Shown here piece after piece: positions 8,669 to 17,788 of a stretch of DNA of 64,000 bases (position 1 is its first letter; each line of letters begins with the position of its first letter). The position numbers were made by a program, and so were the translations under genes. The stretch covers positions 62,001 through 126,000 of the forward strand of contig CAKZPV010000008.1 in NCBI GenBank assembly GCA_937139405.1, read 5' to 3'. The notes under the pieces are model-generated. The model had not been told where the DNA came from. It saw only the letters and a list, made by a program, of their open reading frames with translations, and did no database searches. Source of the stretch: an uncultured Nitrospirota bacterium (lineage in GTDB: Bacteria; Nitrospirota; Nitrospiria; Nitrospirales; UBA8639).

Positions 8669-11365
8669 ATGAATCCACATCATTCAGCTCAAGATCTCCA
8701 GCACATGGATCTTCCGAGCCTCAATCAAGCTCTGCGCTCGGCTCAAACATTTGTACATACTCTCTTAGATTCTATTCATATTGGCATTTGTCAGGTAAAC
8801 ATGCAGGGGCGCATTCTTGCTCTGAATTTAGAAGGTGCGCGTATTCTTCATCGAACTGAACAATCATGTCTGGGGCAGAATTTCCATGAACATTCCGGCT
8901 GCCTATCTGTTGACCCCATCACGCAAGTAGAAAGTTGCCCCATTACACAAGTCCTAAAAACCGGGAAAGCTATCTGGACACCAAAATTGTTGATTCGGCG
9001 ACCCAGCGGAGAAACACGTTGGGTGGAATTCCAATGCACCCAACTCAGTGATCCCCATAACTCTGGAGGGTTGTTAATCTTCCGCGACTTAAGCCAGCAA
9101 CTCCAACAGCATGAGGAACACCAACACCTGGCTTCCATGCCGGAGGAAAGCCCGAACCCCATTGTAGAGGTAGACCCACAAGGACGCTTAGCGTATGCCA
9201 ACCCAGCCATGATCGGGTTATTGGATACCTACGGCTTCAGAGAGAATGGCATTCCACAGGTCTTGCCTCCCGCCCTCACACACATTGCGATGGAATGCCT
9301 GAAATCGATGATTCCGCAAAGAAGATTGACGATTATTATTGATACGCATCATTTTGATTGGACATTTTCTCCTATACAAGAAAAAGGGTTAGTCCGAGGA
9401 TATGGTTTGGATATTACGAACCATGTCCGTGTCAATAATAGTTTGACGGAACTCCAATCCCAATATTCCTCCCTAGTCGACTCCGCTCATGAGGGAATTA
9501 TTTCAGCTGATCTCCACGGCACCATTGTCTCATGGAATCCAGCAGCTGAGGCCATGTTTGGATTTCAGCAGAAAGAGATCATTGGTCAATCTATCCTGAT
9601 GCTTTTAGAAGAAGGGTATCGAGACATCTATCGAAAAGGATTGGAAGATATCAGCTACGGAGCCCCTGTGGTCCATCCAATTCAACAGCCGTTAGAGTTG
9701 ACCGGCCTCCGTCAATCCGGTGAAGCCTTTCCCCTAGAAATTTCATTGACAAGTTGGAAAGTCGGTCTCGATACACATTACGGCTTTATCTTGCGAGATA
9801 TTTCGGATCGGAAACATCTTGAGCAGTCTCTCGTTGCAGAGAAAGACCGCTTGGTCACCACGCTACAATCCCTCAACGAGGGAATCATTACCACAGACCG
9901 AGAAGGCCGTATTACCTTTCTCAATCCCCTGGCAGAACAGATCACGGAATGGGCGCATCAGGACGCGGTCTCCCGCCCCCTTCAAGACGTGTTTCGTTTA
10001 ATAAACGAACATTCTCCCACAGAAAATGATACGACGTTGACAATTTCTGCGGCGTCACCCACTCTCAATGAACCTGATGCACCTCGGCAAATCATCACGA
10101 AACATGGCATTCAACGAACAATCTCCATGCGTGAAACACCTATCCGCGACCGCAACTCCCATCTGCTTGGAACCGTGATCGTCTTTCACGATATGACTGA
10201 TCAGCGGCGACACTATGATGAACAACAACGGATCAGTAAATTAAACTCCCTAGGAGTGTTGGCTGGAGGTCTTGCCCATGATTTCAACAATTTGCTGACG
10301 ACAATTCTCGGGAATGTATTCGTCGCAAAATTGAGGATGATTCCCCAAGACCCGCTCACTCAAAATCTTGAACAAGCTGAGCATGCCTGTCTTCGAGCGA
10401 AAGAACTGACCCAACAGCTCCTGACGTTTGCTAAAGGCGGAGCACCGATTAAGACATCTATTGCTCTAGGGGACCTTATTCGAAAAAGTGCCATTTTTGC
10501 CTTATCAGGTTCATCAATTAGCTGTCATTTTGACATCCCCAATGATCTCTGGCCATTGGATGCCGACGCCAGTCAACTTCGCCAAGTCATTCAAAACATG
10601 ACAATCAATGCCCGACAAGCTATGTCCCCAGGCAGCCACTTTTCGATTCGAGTTGAAAATGCGGCACTTTCGAACGCTGCAACTCTGCCTTCACCTGCCC
10701 TTCCCCTCGGAAACTATGTGAAAATCCTATTTGAAGATCAGGGCGCCGGGATACAAGAACATGACCTACCCAATATTTTTGATCCATACTTCACGACGAA
10801 ACCCGGCGCTTCCGGCTTAGGCCTAGCCACAGCACATAGCATTATTCAGCAACATCAAGGACATATAAGCGTGGATTCTGAAGTGGGGAAAGGCACCACC
10901 GTTACAGTCTATTTACCATCGTCATATTCAACAGTAGACATTGATGACCGAATCATTATCAAAGGACGGGGACGAATTTTGGTAATGGACGATGAACAAA
11001 GCATCCGCCGAATGGTCGATGATGCTCTGACCCAATTTGGGTATGAGGTCATAAGTGTAGAACATGGGCAGGCCGCCATTGATGTATTCTCGGAGACCTT
11101 AGAGAGCGGAAATTTCTTTGATGCAATACTCCTTGATCTCACAATTCCGGGTGGGATGGGTGGCAAGGAAGCAATCCAACACCTCCGAAAGTTAGATCCT
11201 CATGTCAAAGCCATTGTGACTAGCGGGTATTCCGATGACCCAATCATGTCAGATTTCCAAACCTATGGCTTTCAAGGTATTTTGGTCAAACCCTATAAAA
11301 TTGTCGATCTGGCCAAGACTCTTGAATCGCTGTGTGCTCAACCAATTGACAACACGATACGCTGA
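8669..11365 (+). CDS. PAS-domain hybrid sensor histidine kinase with C-terminal receiver
   Basis: An 898-residue soluble signalling protein with no membrane segments. Several PAS-like domains are seen (about 25-140, 155-250, 262-390 and 392-515; clearest are SAHEGIISADLHGTIVSWNP and LNEGIITTDREGRITFLNP). Then comes a kinase core with phospho-acceptor His537 in LAGGLAHDFNNLL, an N box near 643-651 (QNMTINARQAM) and G boxes around 690-745. A receiver domain follows from about 770, with the acidic pair DDE at 774-776 and phospho-acceptor Asp823 in LLDLTIPG, and a conserved Lys in VKPY. The HDFNNLL H box places it with NtrB-like/HPK4 kinases. The HD-GYP gene lies immediately upstream. The signal sensed is unknown. 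Confidence 0.92.
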   Translation: MNPHHSAQDLQHMDLPSLNQALRSAQTFVHTLLDSIHIGICQVNMQGRILALNLEGARILHRTEQSCLGQNFHEHSGCLSVDPITQVESCPITQVLKTGKAIWTPKLLIRRPSGETRWVEFQCTQLSDPHNSGGLLIFRDLSQQLQQHEEHQHLASMPEESPNPIVEVDPQGRLAYANPAMIGLLDTYGFRENGIPQVLPPALTHIAMECLKSMIPQRRLTIIIDTHHFDWTFSPIQEKGLVRGYGLDITNHVRVNNSLTELQSQYSSLVDSAHEGIISADLHGTIVSWNPAAEAMFGFQQKEIIGQSILMLLEEGYRDIYRKGLEDISYGAPVVHPIQQPLELTGLRQSGEAFPLEISLTSWKVGLDTHYGFILRDISDRKHLEQSLVAEKDRLVTTLQSLNEGIITTDREGRITFLNPLAEQITEWAHQDAVSRPLQDVFRLINEHSPTENDTTLTISAASPTLNEPDAPRQIITKHGIQRTISMRETPIRDRNSHLLGTVIVFHDMTDQRRHYDEQQRISKLNSLGVLAGGLAHDFNNLLTTILGNVFVAKLRMIPQDPLTQNLEQAEHACLRAKELTQQLLTFAKGGAPIKTSIALGDLIRKSAIFALSGSSISCHFDIPNDLWPLDADASQLRQVIQNMTINARQAMSPGSHFSIRVENAALSNAATLPSPALPLGNYVKILFEDQGAGIQEHDLPNIFDPYFTTKPGASGLGLATAHSIIQQHQGHISVDSEVGKGTTVTVYLPSSYSTVDIDDRIIIKGRGRILVMDDEQSIRRMVDDALTQFGYEVISVEHGQAAIDVFSETLESGNFFDAILLDLTIPGGMGGKEAIQHLRKLDPHVKAIVTSGYSDDPIMSDFQTYGFQGILVKPYKIVDLAKTLESLCAQPIDNTIR

Positions 11366-11611
11366 TCAACGCAATGCTACATTGAAGGCCGATAGAATTC
11401 GGCAACCGCTTCTACTGTCTACACTCTACAATTAAAATCTGAAGATACGGTTGGTAGATACGTATAAAGAAAGGGTAAAATACTCTGAGGCGAAGGGAGA
11501 GAAGTATCCATGGAACGAAACGCAATCGCTCCAAGAAACTTCTTCCCATTAGCCTTCAGTATTCTCGGGTCATCGTAGTCCGTTCACCTTGATGTATGTA
11601 TGTCTATTCAC

Positions 11612-12598
11612 TTATAAACATGCGGGCTCGTGACGAATCAATACTTGCTGTTGAATCATGGGAAGTTTTTGAAGCATCCGGTTACTTAAGGACAAGTTTT
11701 CTTGAGCTTTTTCATAAAACGTGGGTTGCGTTTCAATGGCTTTTTCAAAGCATCTCGATGCTCGCGCATACTGCCCTTTGTCAAGGAATGCTACGCCTAT
11801 ATTATTATAGGCTTTAGCAGGACCCATACCACGAGTATACGCATCATAGGCTAAATCATAGTGCCCTAATTTAGCCATGGCCAAACCCAGATTGTTAGCA
11901 ATTTTCCCATTATTTCCACCAGATTGAAGAGCCTGTTGAAATGTTCGTACGGCCTTTTCATATTGTTTATCAAGATAATAGGCCATGCCCAAATTGTTTA
12001 AAATCGCAGGGTTATTTGCCTTTTTTTCTAATGCGACTTCATAGATTTGAATCGCGTCTTTATGCGCATGTCGACGATCAGCAACTATTCCTAAATAATT
12101 TGTAGAAGTCCACAGCTCTGAATCATAGAGGAGGGCCGCCTGGAATTCTCGTTCAGCTTCGATATCTTTTTCCATCTTCAATAATGCTCGTCCCATCCCT
12201 TCATAGGCAGGAGCAAAGTTCAAATCATAGTCCAAAATTTTATGGAATTGGTCATACGCTTCTTGAGAAACCCCTTGACCCAAATAAATCACAGCTAATT
12301 TATAACGCGCGGAGATACGCTCCGGTTCCATGTTCAGAATTTTTTCGTATTGTTTCTTAGCCATTTCAAGATTTTCTTGCTGGAAATGAGCATCCCCTAA
12401 CTTTTCGTAGTCACCCTGTGTCATTTCTGCCGTTAGGTCAACTTGAGGTTGAGTCTTAGCATCGATTCCAGCCTTTTGCCGTTCCAACATTTGTTGATAA
12501 TGCTCATCTTGCACAGCAAACTTCGACTTCTCTTTTGAACTACAGGCATTGGATACTAATAATAGACCAATGAGACTGAACATCCATATTTTCTTCAT
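11612..12598 (-). CDS. tadD: TPR lipoprotein of the tad locus (TadD-like)
   Basis: A 328-residue lipoprotein: signal peptide 1-18, lipobox SNAC with Cys19, then at least six tetratricopeptide repeats between about 65 and 310 (for example YEKLGDAHFQQENLEMAKKQY, NPAILNNLGMAYYLDKQYEKA). TadD proteins are outer-membrane TPR lipoproteins needed for Flp pilus assembly, acting like a pilotin for the secretin. Position as the last gene of the minus-strand tad locus, 154 bases after tadC, supports this. A good ribosome site (GGGAG) precedes the ATG. TPR lipoproteins are diverse, so the TadD name rests largely on context. Confidence 0.8.
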   Translation of the reverse strand: MKKIWMFSLIGLLLVSNACSSKEKSKFAVQDEHYQQMLERQKAGIDAKTQPQVDLTAEMTQGDYEKLGDAHFQQENLEMAKKQYEKILNMEPERISARYKLAVIYLGQGVSQEAYDQFHKILDYDLNFAPAYEGMGRALLKMEKDIEAEREFQAALLYDSELWTSTNYLGIVADRRHAHKDAIQIYEVALEKKANNPAILNNLGMAYYLDKQYEKAVRTFQQALQSGGNNGKIANNLGLAMAKLGHYDLAYDAYTRGMGPAKAYNNIGVAFLDKGQYARASRCFEKAIETQPTFYEKAQENLSLSNRMLQKLPMIQQQVLIRHEPACL

Positions 12599-12752
12599 GA
12601 TCCCTACTCCCTCAAAATGGTTAACGACTTCTCTAACGGTCTTCCCTTATGACCTAGATTCTTTTGCAGAATATTTTTTCATAATTAGCCTTGGCGAAAC
12701 TGAAAACTTCTCACGACGAATTCACACCCACATATGAAGCCAAAATCATTCA

Positions 12753-13706
12753 TTAAAACTGTGAAAAATTATGCATCAAACGAATAGCACCAGGCCCTGC
12801 AATAACCACCATGAGACTTGGGAATATAAACAAAATAAGAGGGACCATGAGCTTCACAGCCAACTGAGCAGCCTTTTCTTCGGCCTTCATACGCCGATTC
12901 AATCTCATACTGTCTGAATGGACACGTAGCGCCTGACCTATGCTTGTTCCAAATCGGTCAGTTTGAATCAGTAACGCCACGAGACTCCTAATGTCTTCCA
13001 AATCGGTTCGTTGAACCAGATTGCGAAGAGCCTGTTCTCGTGAAAGCCCAGCTCGTAACTCGAGATTAAGCAGACCAAATTCTTCCCCAAGATCTTTATG
13101 CCCCATGATGATCTCTTGCCCAACTTTATTCATGGCTTGGTCCAACCCTAACCCAGCCTCAACGCAAACCACTAATAGATCAAGAGCATCAGGGAATCCA
13201 TCAACCAATAATTCTTTTCGCTTATTGATAGCAGATTGAAGCCACAGCTGGGGTGCATAAAACCCAACAACCATGCACAGCACCAAAATGCCAGGAAAAG
13301 CATAAGGAGAAGACATGCCTTTGGTTGCCTCAGTACCGAAAATGAGAAAACCCAACCCTAGCAATACCGCAAGTAATATCCGGGATCCTAGAAAATTGAT
13401 TGGAGCACGAGAACTTCGATAACCAGCAGACACGAGTTTCTCACGAATGCGGGATACTTGTGCCTGATCTTTTGGCTTGCTCACCTGACCTAGACGCTCT
13501 AGCACATACTCAACAGTCTGTTGAGCGGTACTCGTCTTTTTTTCAACTGTTTTCCCAGGAGAAGTCTTTGCGGATGCTGATTCTCCTTTAACTCGAGCGC
13601 CCCATTCTGATTTTTTTTGTTGGGATTGATAGAAGGCATACACACCCCAACCGAGCAGCAACATGAGAAAAAACACTAAAATACTAATTAGAAGAAGAGG
13701 TTCCAT
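12753..13706 (-). CDS. tadC: Tad inner-membrane platform protein TadC (T2SS F family)
   Basis: A 317-residue type II secretion F-domain protein. One N-terminal membrane segment (4-27), a cytoplasmic linker, two segments near 115-165 and the F domain (about 180-285) with FPDALDLLVVCVEAGLGLDQA and a C-terminal segment (LMVPLILFIFPSLMVVIAGPG). TadB and TadC form the inner-membrane base that couples the TadA ATPase to pilin extrusion. It starts 6 bases after tadB ends, so the two are translationally coupled. The FPDALDLL...EAGL motif is typical of TadC. Confidence 0.92.
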   Translation of the reverse strand: MEPLLLISILVFFLMLLLGWGVYAFYQSQQKKSEWGARVKGESASAKTSPGKTVEKKTSTAQQTVEYVLERLGQVSKPKDQAQVSRIREKLVSAGYRSSRAPINFLGSRILLAVLLGLGFLIFGTEATKGMSSPYAFPGILVLCMVVGFYAPQLWLQSAINKRKELLVDGFPDALDLLVVCVEAGLGLDQAMNKVGQEIIMGHKDLGEEFGLLNLELRAGLSREQALRNLVQRTDLEDIRSLVALLIQTDRFGTSIGQALRVHSDSMRLNRRMKAEEKAAQLAVKLMVPLILFIFPSLMVVIAGPGAIRLMHNFSQF

Positions 13707-13712
13707 TTGATC

Positions 13713-14687
13713 TTATACCTTTATTTGACACATATTTCTCATCACGTATGCACCAATACACATCATGAGACCCGCACCACCAATCATCATGTGACCTATT
13801 GGATCTTCAAACAGCAAAGACATATACTCTTCGTTTAAATAGAATAAAACTCCTGCCATCACAAACGGCAAGGCGAACAGAATATAACCCGACAACCGTC
13901 CTTCAGCAGAGAGCGATTTAATTCGCCCAAACAATTCGTACCGCTGACGAATGAGTCGACTAATGGCTTCAATGATTTCGGCCAAATTTCCCCCAGTTTC
14001 ACGTTGAACGGTCAAGGCCGTAACAAAAAACTTCAAATCAACACAATCAACGCGTCCGGTTAAATTCTTCAAAGCCTCAGGCACATCAATACCAAAGGAT
14101 ATCTCTTCAACTGTACGGGAAAATTCTGGACCAATGGGATCAGGAAATTCATCCCCTACCATTTTCATTCCTACAGAGAACGCATGACCTGCTCGAAGAG
14201 CACGAGCCATCAAATCAAGTGCATCAGGCAATTGTCGTTGAAATTCACCAAAGCGCCTTTTCCGTTTCATCTTGATAAACATCCATGGCAACACACAACC
14301 CACAAGTCCCAACCCCAGTGATATGGGCAATCCCCAATCTTTGAATGCACCAACTAAACAGCCAACCATTCCCAAGCAACCGCTTAATAGGAAAAATACC
14401 CCAATCGGCATTTTGCTATTGGCCTGCTGCAATAATTGCTCTAATCCGCCAAGATTACTGACAGAAGATAACAAGGCCTGCATCCAGGGAACTTCACTGA
14501 GTTTGCGTTTACGTAAAATTTCTTGTTCAGGATTTTTCTCTTTTTCTTGGACACGTTTTCCTGATCCGCGCAGACGCCGCTTCATATTCCGCTGCTGCGG
14601 ACTGACAAATTGGTGGTAGAAGTAGTACCCACCTTCGATCAGTAAAATCAACGACAGAAAAATTCCAAGACTAATGACGATCGTCAT
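13713..14687 (-). CDS. tadB: Tad inner-membrane platform protein TadB (T2SS F family)
   Basis: A 324-residue F-domain protein. Membrane segments lie at the N terminus (4-25), around 95-140 and at the C terminus (about 255-275 and 298-318). The F domain carries LPDALDLMARALRAGHAFSVG and RETGGNLAEIIEAIS, both typical of TadB. It is the partner of TadC in the Flp pilus assembly platform and sits between tadA and tadC, 75 bases downstream of tadA. Length is normal. Confidence 0.92.
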   Translation of the reverse strand: MTIVISLGIFLSLILLIEGGYYFYHQFVSPQQRNMKRRLRGSGKRVQEKEKNPEQEILRKRKLSEVPWMQALLSSVSNLGGLEQLLQQANSKMPIGVFFLLSGCLGMVGCLVGAFKDWGLPISLGLGLVGCVLPWMFIKMKRKRRFGEFQRQLPDALDLMARALRAGHAFSVGMKMVGDEFPDPIGPEFSRTVEEISFGIDVPEALKNLTGRVDCVDLKFFVTALTVQRETGGNLAEIIEAISRLIRQRYELFGRIKSLSAEGRLSGYILFALPFVMAGVLFYLNEEYMSLLFEDPIGHMMIGGAGLMMCIGAYVMRNMCQIKV

Positions 14688-14762
14688 GCCAATTCTCCTA
14701 CAACACGAAATAGTCGTCCTAGTAAAACAGTAGAAGGTTCGAATGATACGCTTTTCATCTTC

Positions 14763-16088
14763 TTACACTTCATAAATCTTATCTGGATCAAAGATACTTA
14801 AATCACATTCAATACCTAAGGCCTTAAAACGTTCAACAAATTTCGGGCGAACTCCCGTTGCTCGAAATATCCCATGAACTTTTCGTTCCGAATCAAGACC
14901 TGTTTGTTGAAAACTAAAAATTTCCTGTATGGTAATGGTTTCACCTTCCATACCTACGATTTCGGATAGACTAGTCGTTTTTCGTGAACCATCTGATAAG
15001 CGAGTTTGTTGCAACACCACATCAATGGCCGAACTAATATAATGACGCAACGCTTTTGTGGCTAAGTTGAGCCCGGCCATTGCCACTAGGGTTTCCACAC
15101 GAGTTAAGCAATCCCGAGGAGTATTCGCGTGAATGGTCGTTAATGATCCGTCGTGACCAGTATTCATAGCCTGAAGCATGTCTAAACATTCCCCACTCCT
15201 AACCTCACCCATGACGATCCGGTCAGGCCGCATCCGCAAACAGTTTTTGACGAGCTCTCGTTGGGTCACTTCCCCTTTTCCTTCTACATTGGGAGGTCGA
15301 GTCTCCAAACGGACAACATGATCCTGTCGTAGCTGCAATTCCGCTGAATCCTCAATAGTGACAATGCGTTCATCATCGGGGATAAATCCTGACAAAATAT
15401 TCAGAATAGTCGTTTTTCCACAACCCGTACCGCCGGAAATGATGATATTAAGCCGAGCCTCTACAATTCCTCGAAGTAATTCAGCAATCTCTGGAGTCAA
15501 AGATTTATACTTAACAAGATCATCAATAACCAGCTTATCTTTAGAAAACTTCCGAATCGAAATTGATGACCCATCCAACGCCAATGGTGGGATGATGGCA
15601 TTCACACGAGACCCATCCAATAAACGCGCATCACACATTGGGGCTGATTCATCAATTCGACGCCCAACAGCTGACACAATTTTTTCGATAATTTTTCGCA
15701 GATGGCTTTCATCTCGAAATTTCACATCAGTTAACACAAGCTTCCCTGCTCGTTCTACATAAATTTGGTCAGCTCGGTTCACTAAGATATCGTTCACGCT
15801 TTGATCTTGAACTAACGGTTCCAACGGTCCAAGGCCCATCACTTCATGTTGAATATCAGAAATGAGAGCTTCCCGCTCCTTCATACTGAGGGGAATAGAT
15901 TCTGTCTCCAATAACTCGGTGACAAGTTTATTCAATTCTACTTTCAGCAGATCACTATCCATCGTCGCAATAATTGATAGATCTAGCGCATCAATGACTT
16001 GCCGATGTAGACGCTCCTTCAAGGGACTGAGATCCATAGTATCTGCTCCAGGACCTTGCCCTACATCACTCCATTCAGATTGAAACAT
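14763..16088 (-). CDS. tadA: Tad/Flp pilus assembly ATPase TadA (CpaF)
   Basis: A 441-residue VirB11/PulE-type hexameric ATPase that powers Flp pilus assembly. The N-terminal domain contains EVMGLGPLEPLV...DILVN, typical of CpaF. The Walker A motif is SGGTGCGKTT at about 218-227, followed by the Asp box TIEDSAELQL, the Walker B region RIVMGEVRSGE and the His box GHDGSLTTIHAN. All catalytic motifs are intact. It is encoded between tadZ (45 bases upstream) and tadB. It acts on the cytoplasmic side of the inner membrane with TadB/TadC. Confidence 0.95.
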   Translation of the reverse strand: MFQSEWSDVGQGPGADTMDLSPLKERLHRQVIDALDLSIIATMDSDLLKVELNKLVTELLETESIPLSMKEREALISDIQHEVMGLGPLEPLVQDQSVNDILVNRADQIYVERAGKLVLTDVKFRDESHLRKIIEKIVSAVGRRIDESAPMCDARLLDGSRVNAIIPPLALDGSSISIRKFSKDKLVIDDLVKYKSLTPEIAELLRGIVEARLNIIISGGTGCGKTTILNILSGFIPDDERIVTIEDSAELQLRQDHVVRLETRPPNVEGKGEVTQRELVKNCLRMRPDRIVMGEVRSGECLDMLQAMNTGHDGSLTTIHANTPRDCLTRVETLVAMAGLNLATKALRHYISSAIDVVLQQTRLSDGSRKTTSLSEIVGMEGETITIQEIFSFQQTGLDSERKVHGIFRATGVRPKFVERFKALGIECDLSIFDPDKIYEV

Positions 16089-16132
16089 GACGTCGTCTTC
16101 CCCTCACATCTTTTTGTTGATTCACACCACGT

Positions 16133-17374
16133 TTACGCAGGCTGAGTTTTCTTGGACTTGAAAGGGCTCAACCAACCAAGAACAGACGATTTGCTTTTCG
16201 ACTTGTCTGATTGCTCATCAAAAGAATGCGCAAAATCCATATAGGACTTACCCACTGCTGTTTTTGGAGCCGTTTCAATCAAAGGCTTCCCGCTATTGAC
16301 TGAATGACTGACTGAAGGATAATCGTTAGGAACGAGCCAATGGGCTTTTTGCTTCAGAATTTCTTCGGTTTCCGCCAGCACATCTTTTTCCCCTGACAAG
16401 AATCGATTCATGATTAACCGTAATTTACTTTGAGGAAACCCAGAACCACGAAGGAGCTCCAAAATTCTCTTTGTACGATGAACAACAGGTACCATCAAGG
16501 TCGAGGTGACCATGATCAGTGAGGCCAACTCCAATGCCTTCTTAGTGGTCAAATCCAATACATGCCCACAATCCATTACCACATAATCAAAATTGACTTG
16601 GAGCATTCGCAATGTGGCTTCAACACAATCTGGACTGAGGCGCCCGGTACTCAAATCATCGTAACCTGAGGCGAGAACCTGTAAGCCCGACTCATACTTA
16701 GTCAAGATTCGAAATAGGAACGCCTGATCCACCCTGGAGGGATCGGCAGCGATATCACGAAAACTATGAGAAGGTTGAATATCAAGATACAATGGGAGAT
16801 CTCCCCCATGTTGATTAACATCAACCAAGGCAACTCTAGGCTTACTTGGCAAACTCATCAAGGCTGCTGCCGTATTCACCGCAATACATGTCGTCCCCAC
16901 GCCGCCTTTTCCTCCAAAGAAAGCCAGCACTTTTCCTTCTTTTTTGATATCCTCACCTTTTCCTGGTGTGGCTACAGCACGTTCCTGAAAACGAGATAAG
17001 GCATCTTCGACTTCCTTTTCCTGAATCGGTTGAGCAAGAAACTCTTTAGCTCCAGCTCGCATGGCTTCCAGTAAAATGGCTGAATCTAGCTTCGGGGCTG
17101 TGAGAAAAATTTCCGTTCCGCGTGCCACTTTGACTAAATCTCGAATGACGGAAAACGTCTCTTCAGGGTTTTCTTGTAATTCTAAAATGAGTAGCGACGG
17201 AGACGCGGCATCATTACTATCTTTGAGTTGAAAATTCTCGTTTTGTGAAACCAGCTCTTCTAACGCCTTCTTCGCTTCTGAACTTTGAATGGACAATTCA
17301 ACTTTGAAGGCGGACGTATTGGAGTCCACAGTTCCACCAGATACACGTTTGGGTTTCCAACTTGAATCCGCCAT
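16133..17374 (-). CDS. tadZ: Tad localisation ATPase TadZ (CpaE)
   Basis: A 413-residue protein with a receiver-like N-terminal domain (about 22-130, with the AMRAGAKEFLAQPI segment typical of CpaE) and a MinD/ParA-like ATPase domain from about 147. The deviant Walker A motif KGGVGTT is at 156-162. TadZ/CpaE positions the Tad machine at the pole or other site. Its ATG overlaps the stop codon of the upstream lipoprotein gene by one base (TAATG), suggesting translational coupling. In the ParA motif GKGGVGTT the second signature Lys is present; whether the ATPase is active cannot be judged. Confidence 0.92.
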   Translation of the reverse strand: MADSSWKPKRVSGGTVDSNTSAFKVELSIQSSEAKKALEELVSQNENFQLKDSNDAASPSLLILELQENPEETFSVIRDLVKVARGTEIFLTAPKLDSAILLEAMRAGAKEFLAQPIQEKEVEDALSRFQERAVATPGKGEDIKKEGKVLAFFGGKGGVGTTCIAVNTAAALMSLPSKPRVALVDVNQHGGDLPLYLDIQPSHSFRDIAADPSRVDQAFLFRILTKYESGLQVLASGYDDLSTGRLSPDCVEATLRMLQVNFDYVVMDCGHVLDLTTKKALELASLIMVTSTLMVPVVHRTKRILELLRGSGFPQSKLRLIMNRFLSGEKDVLAETEEILKQKAHWLVPNDYPSVSHSVNSGKPLIETAPKTAVGKSYMDFAHSFDEQSDKSKSKSSVLGWLSPFKSKKTQPA

Positions 17375-17757
17375 TATGATCCCCCTCCACTACTAAACGT
17401 GATTCTGCCGCCCCCTCCAGATTTTGGTTTAAAAGGTGGCTTTTCAAACATTTTATAATAGCGTTGCATGCTCAATTGAGTATCCACTGGACCTCTCCCT
17501 TCAGGCGGCTCCAAGGAATTTCCCGCTTGAGGATTCAGAATCTGGCTCTCTAAGGCGTACCGATAGGAATTCCCGAAATCTTCATTTAAATGGATCGGTT
17601 GGGGTGCCCAAGGGGAGAACACCTGATCCGCTTTTCCCATCGCAAACGGGCGCCGGCCATTGTCTTCAGTCATGACTGGCCATACACCACACCCTGTTAT
17701 TCCCAACAGCATAAGGCTCGTTAATCCAATAGAAATTCTTAAAAATTGGCGTCGCAT
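17374..17757 (-). CDS. Small lipoprotein in the tad locus
   Basis: A 127-residue predicted lipoprotein with a basic N terminus (MRRQ), hydrophobic core and lipobox GITGC giving Cys23. The mature part is polar, ends in a Gly-rich stretch (SGGGGRITFSSGGGS) and shows no domain I recognise. The frame is open from 17814, but the ATG at 17757 is preceded by a strong ribosome site (AAGGAG) and a proper signal peptide. It lies between the secretin gene (31 bases away) and tadZ (one-base overlap), the place where cpaD-type lipoproteins sit in other tad loci. I see no sequence likeness to CpaD, so a role as secretin accessory is inference. Confidence 0.8.
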   Translation of the reverse strand: MRRQFLRISIGLTSLMLLGITGCGVWPVMTEDNGRRPFAMGKADQVFSPWAPQPIHLNEDFGNSYRYALESQILNPQAGNSLEPPEGRGPVDTQLSMQRYYKMFEKPPFKPKSGGGGRITFSSGGGS

Positions 17758-17788
17758 GATATTCTCCTTTTTTCCTCGTAATGACTCA

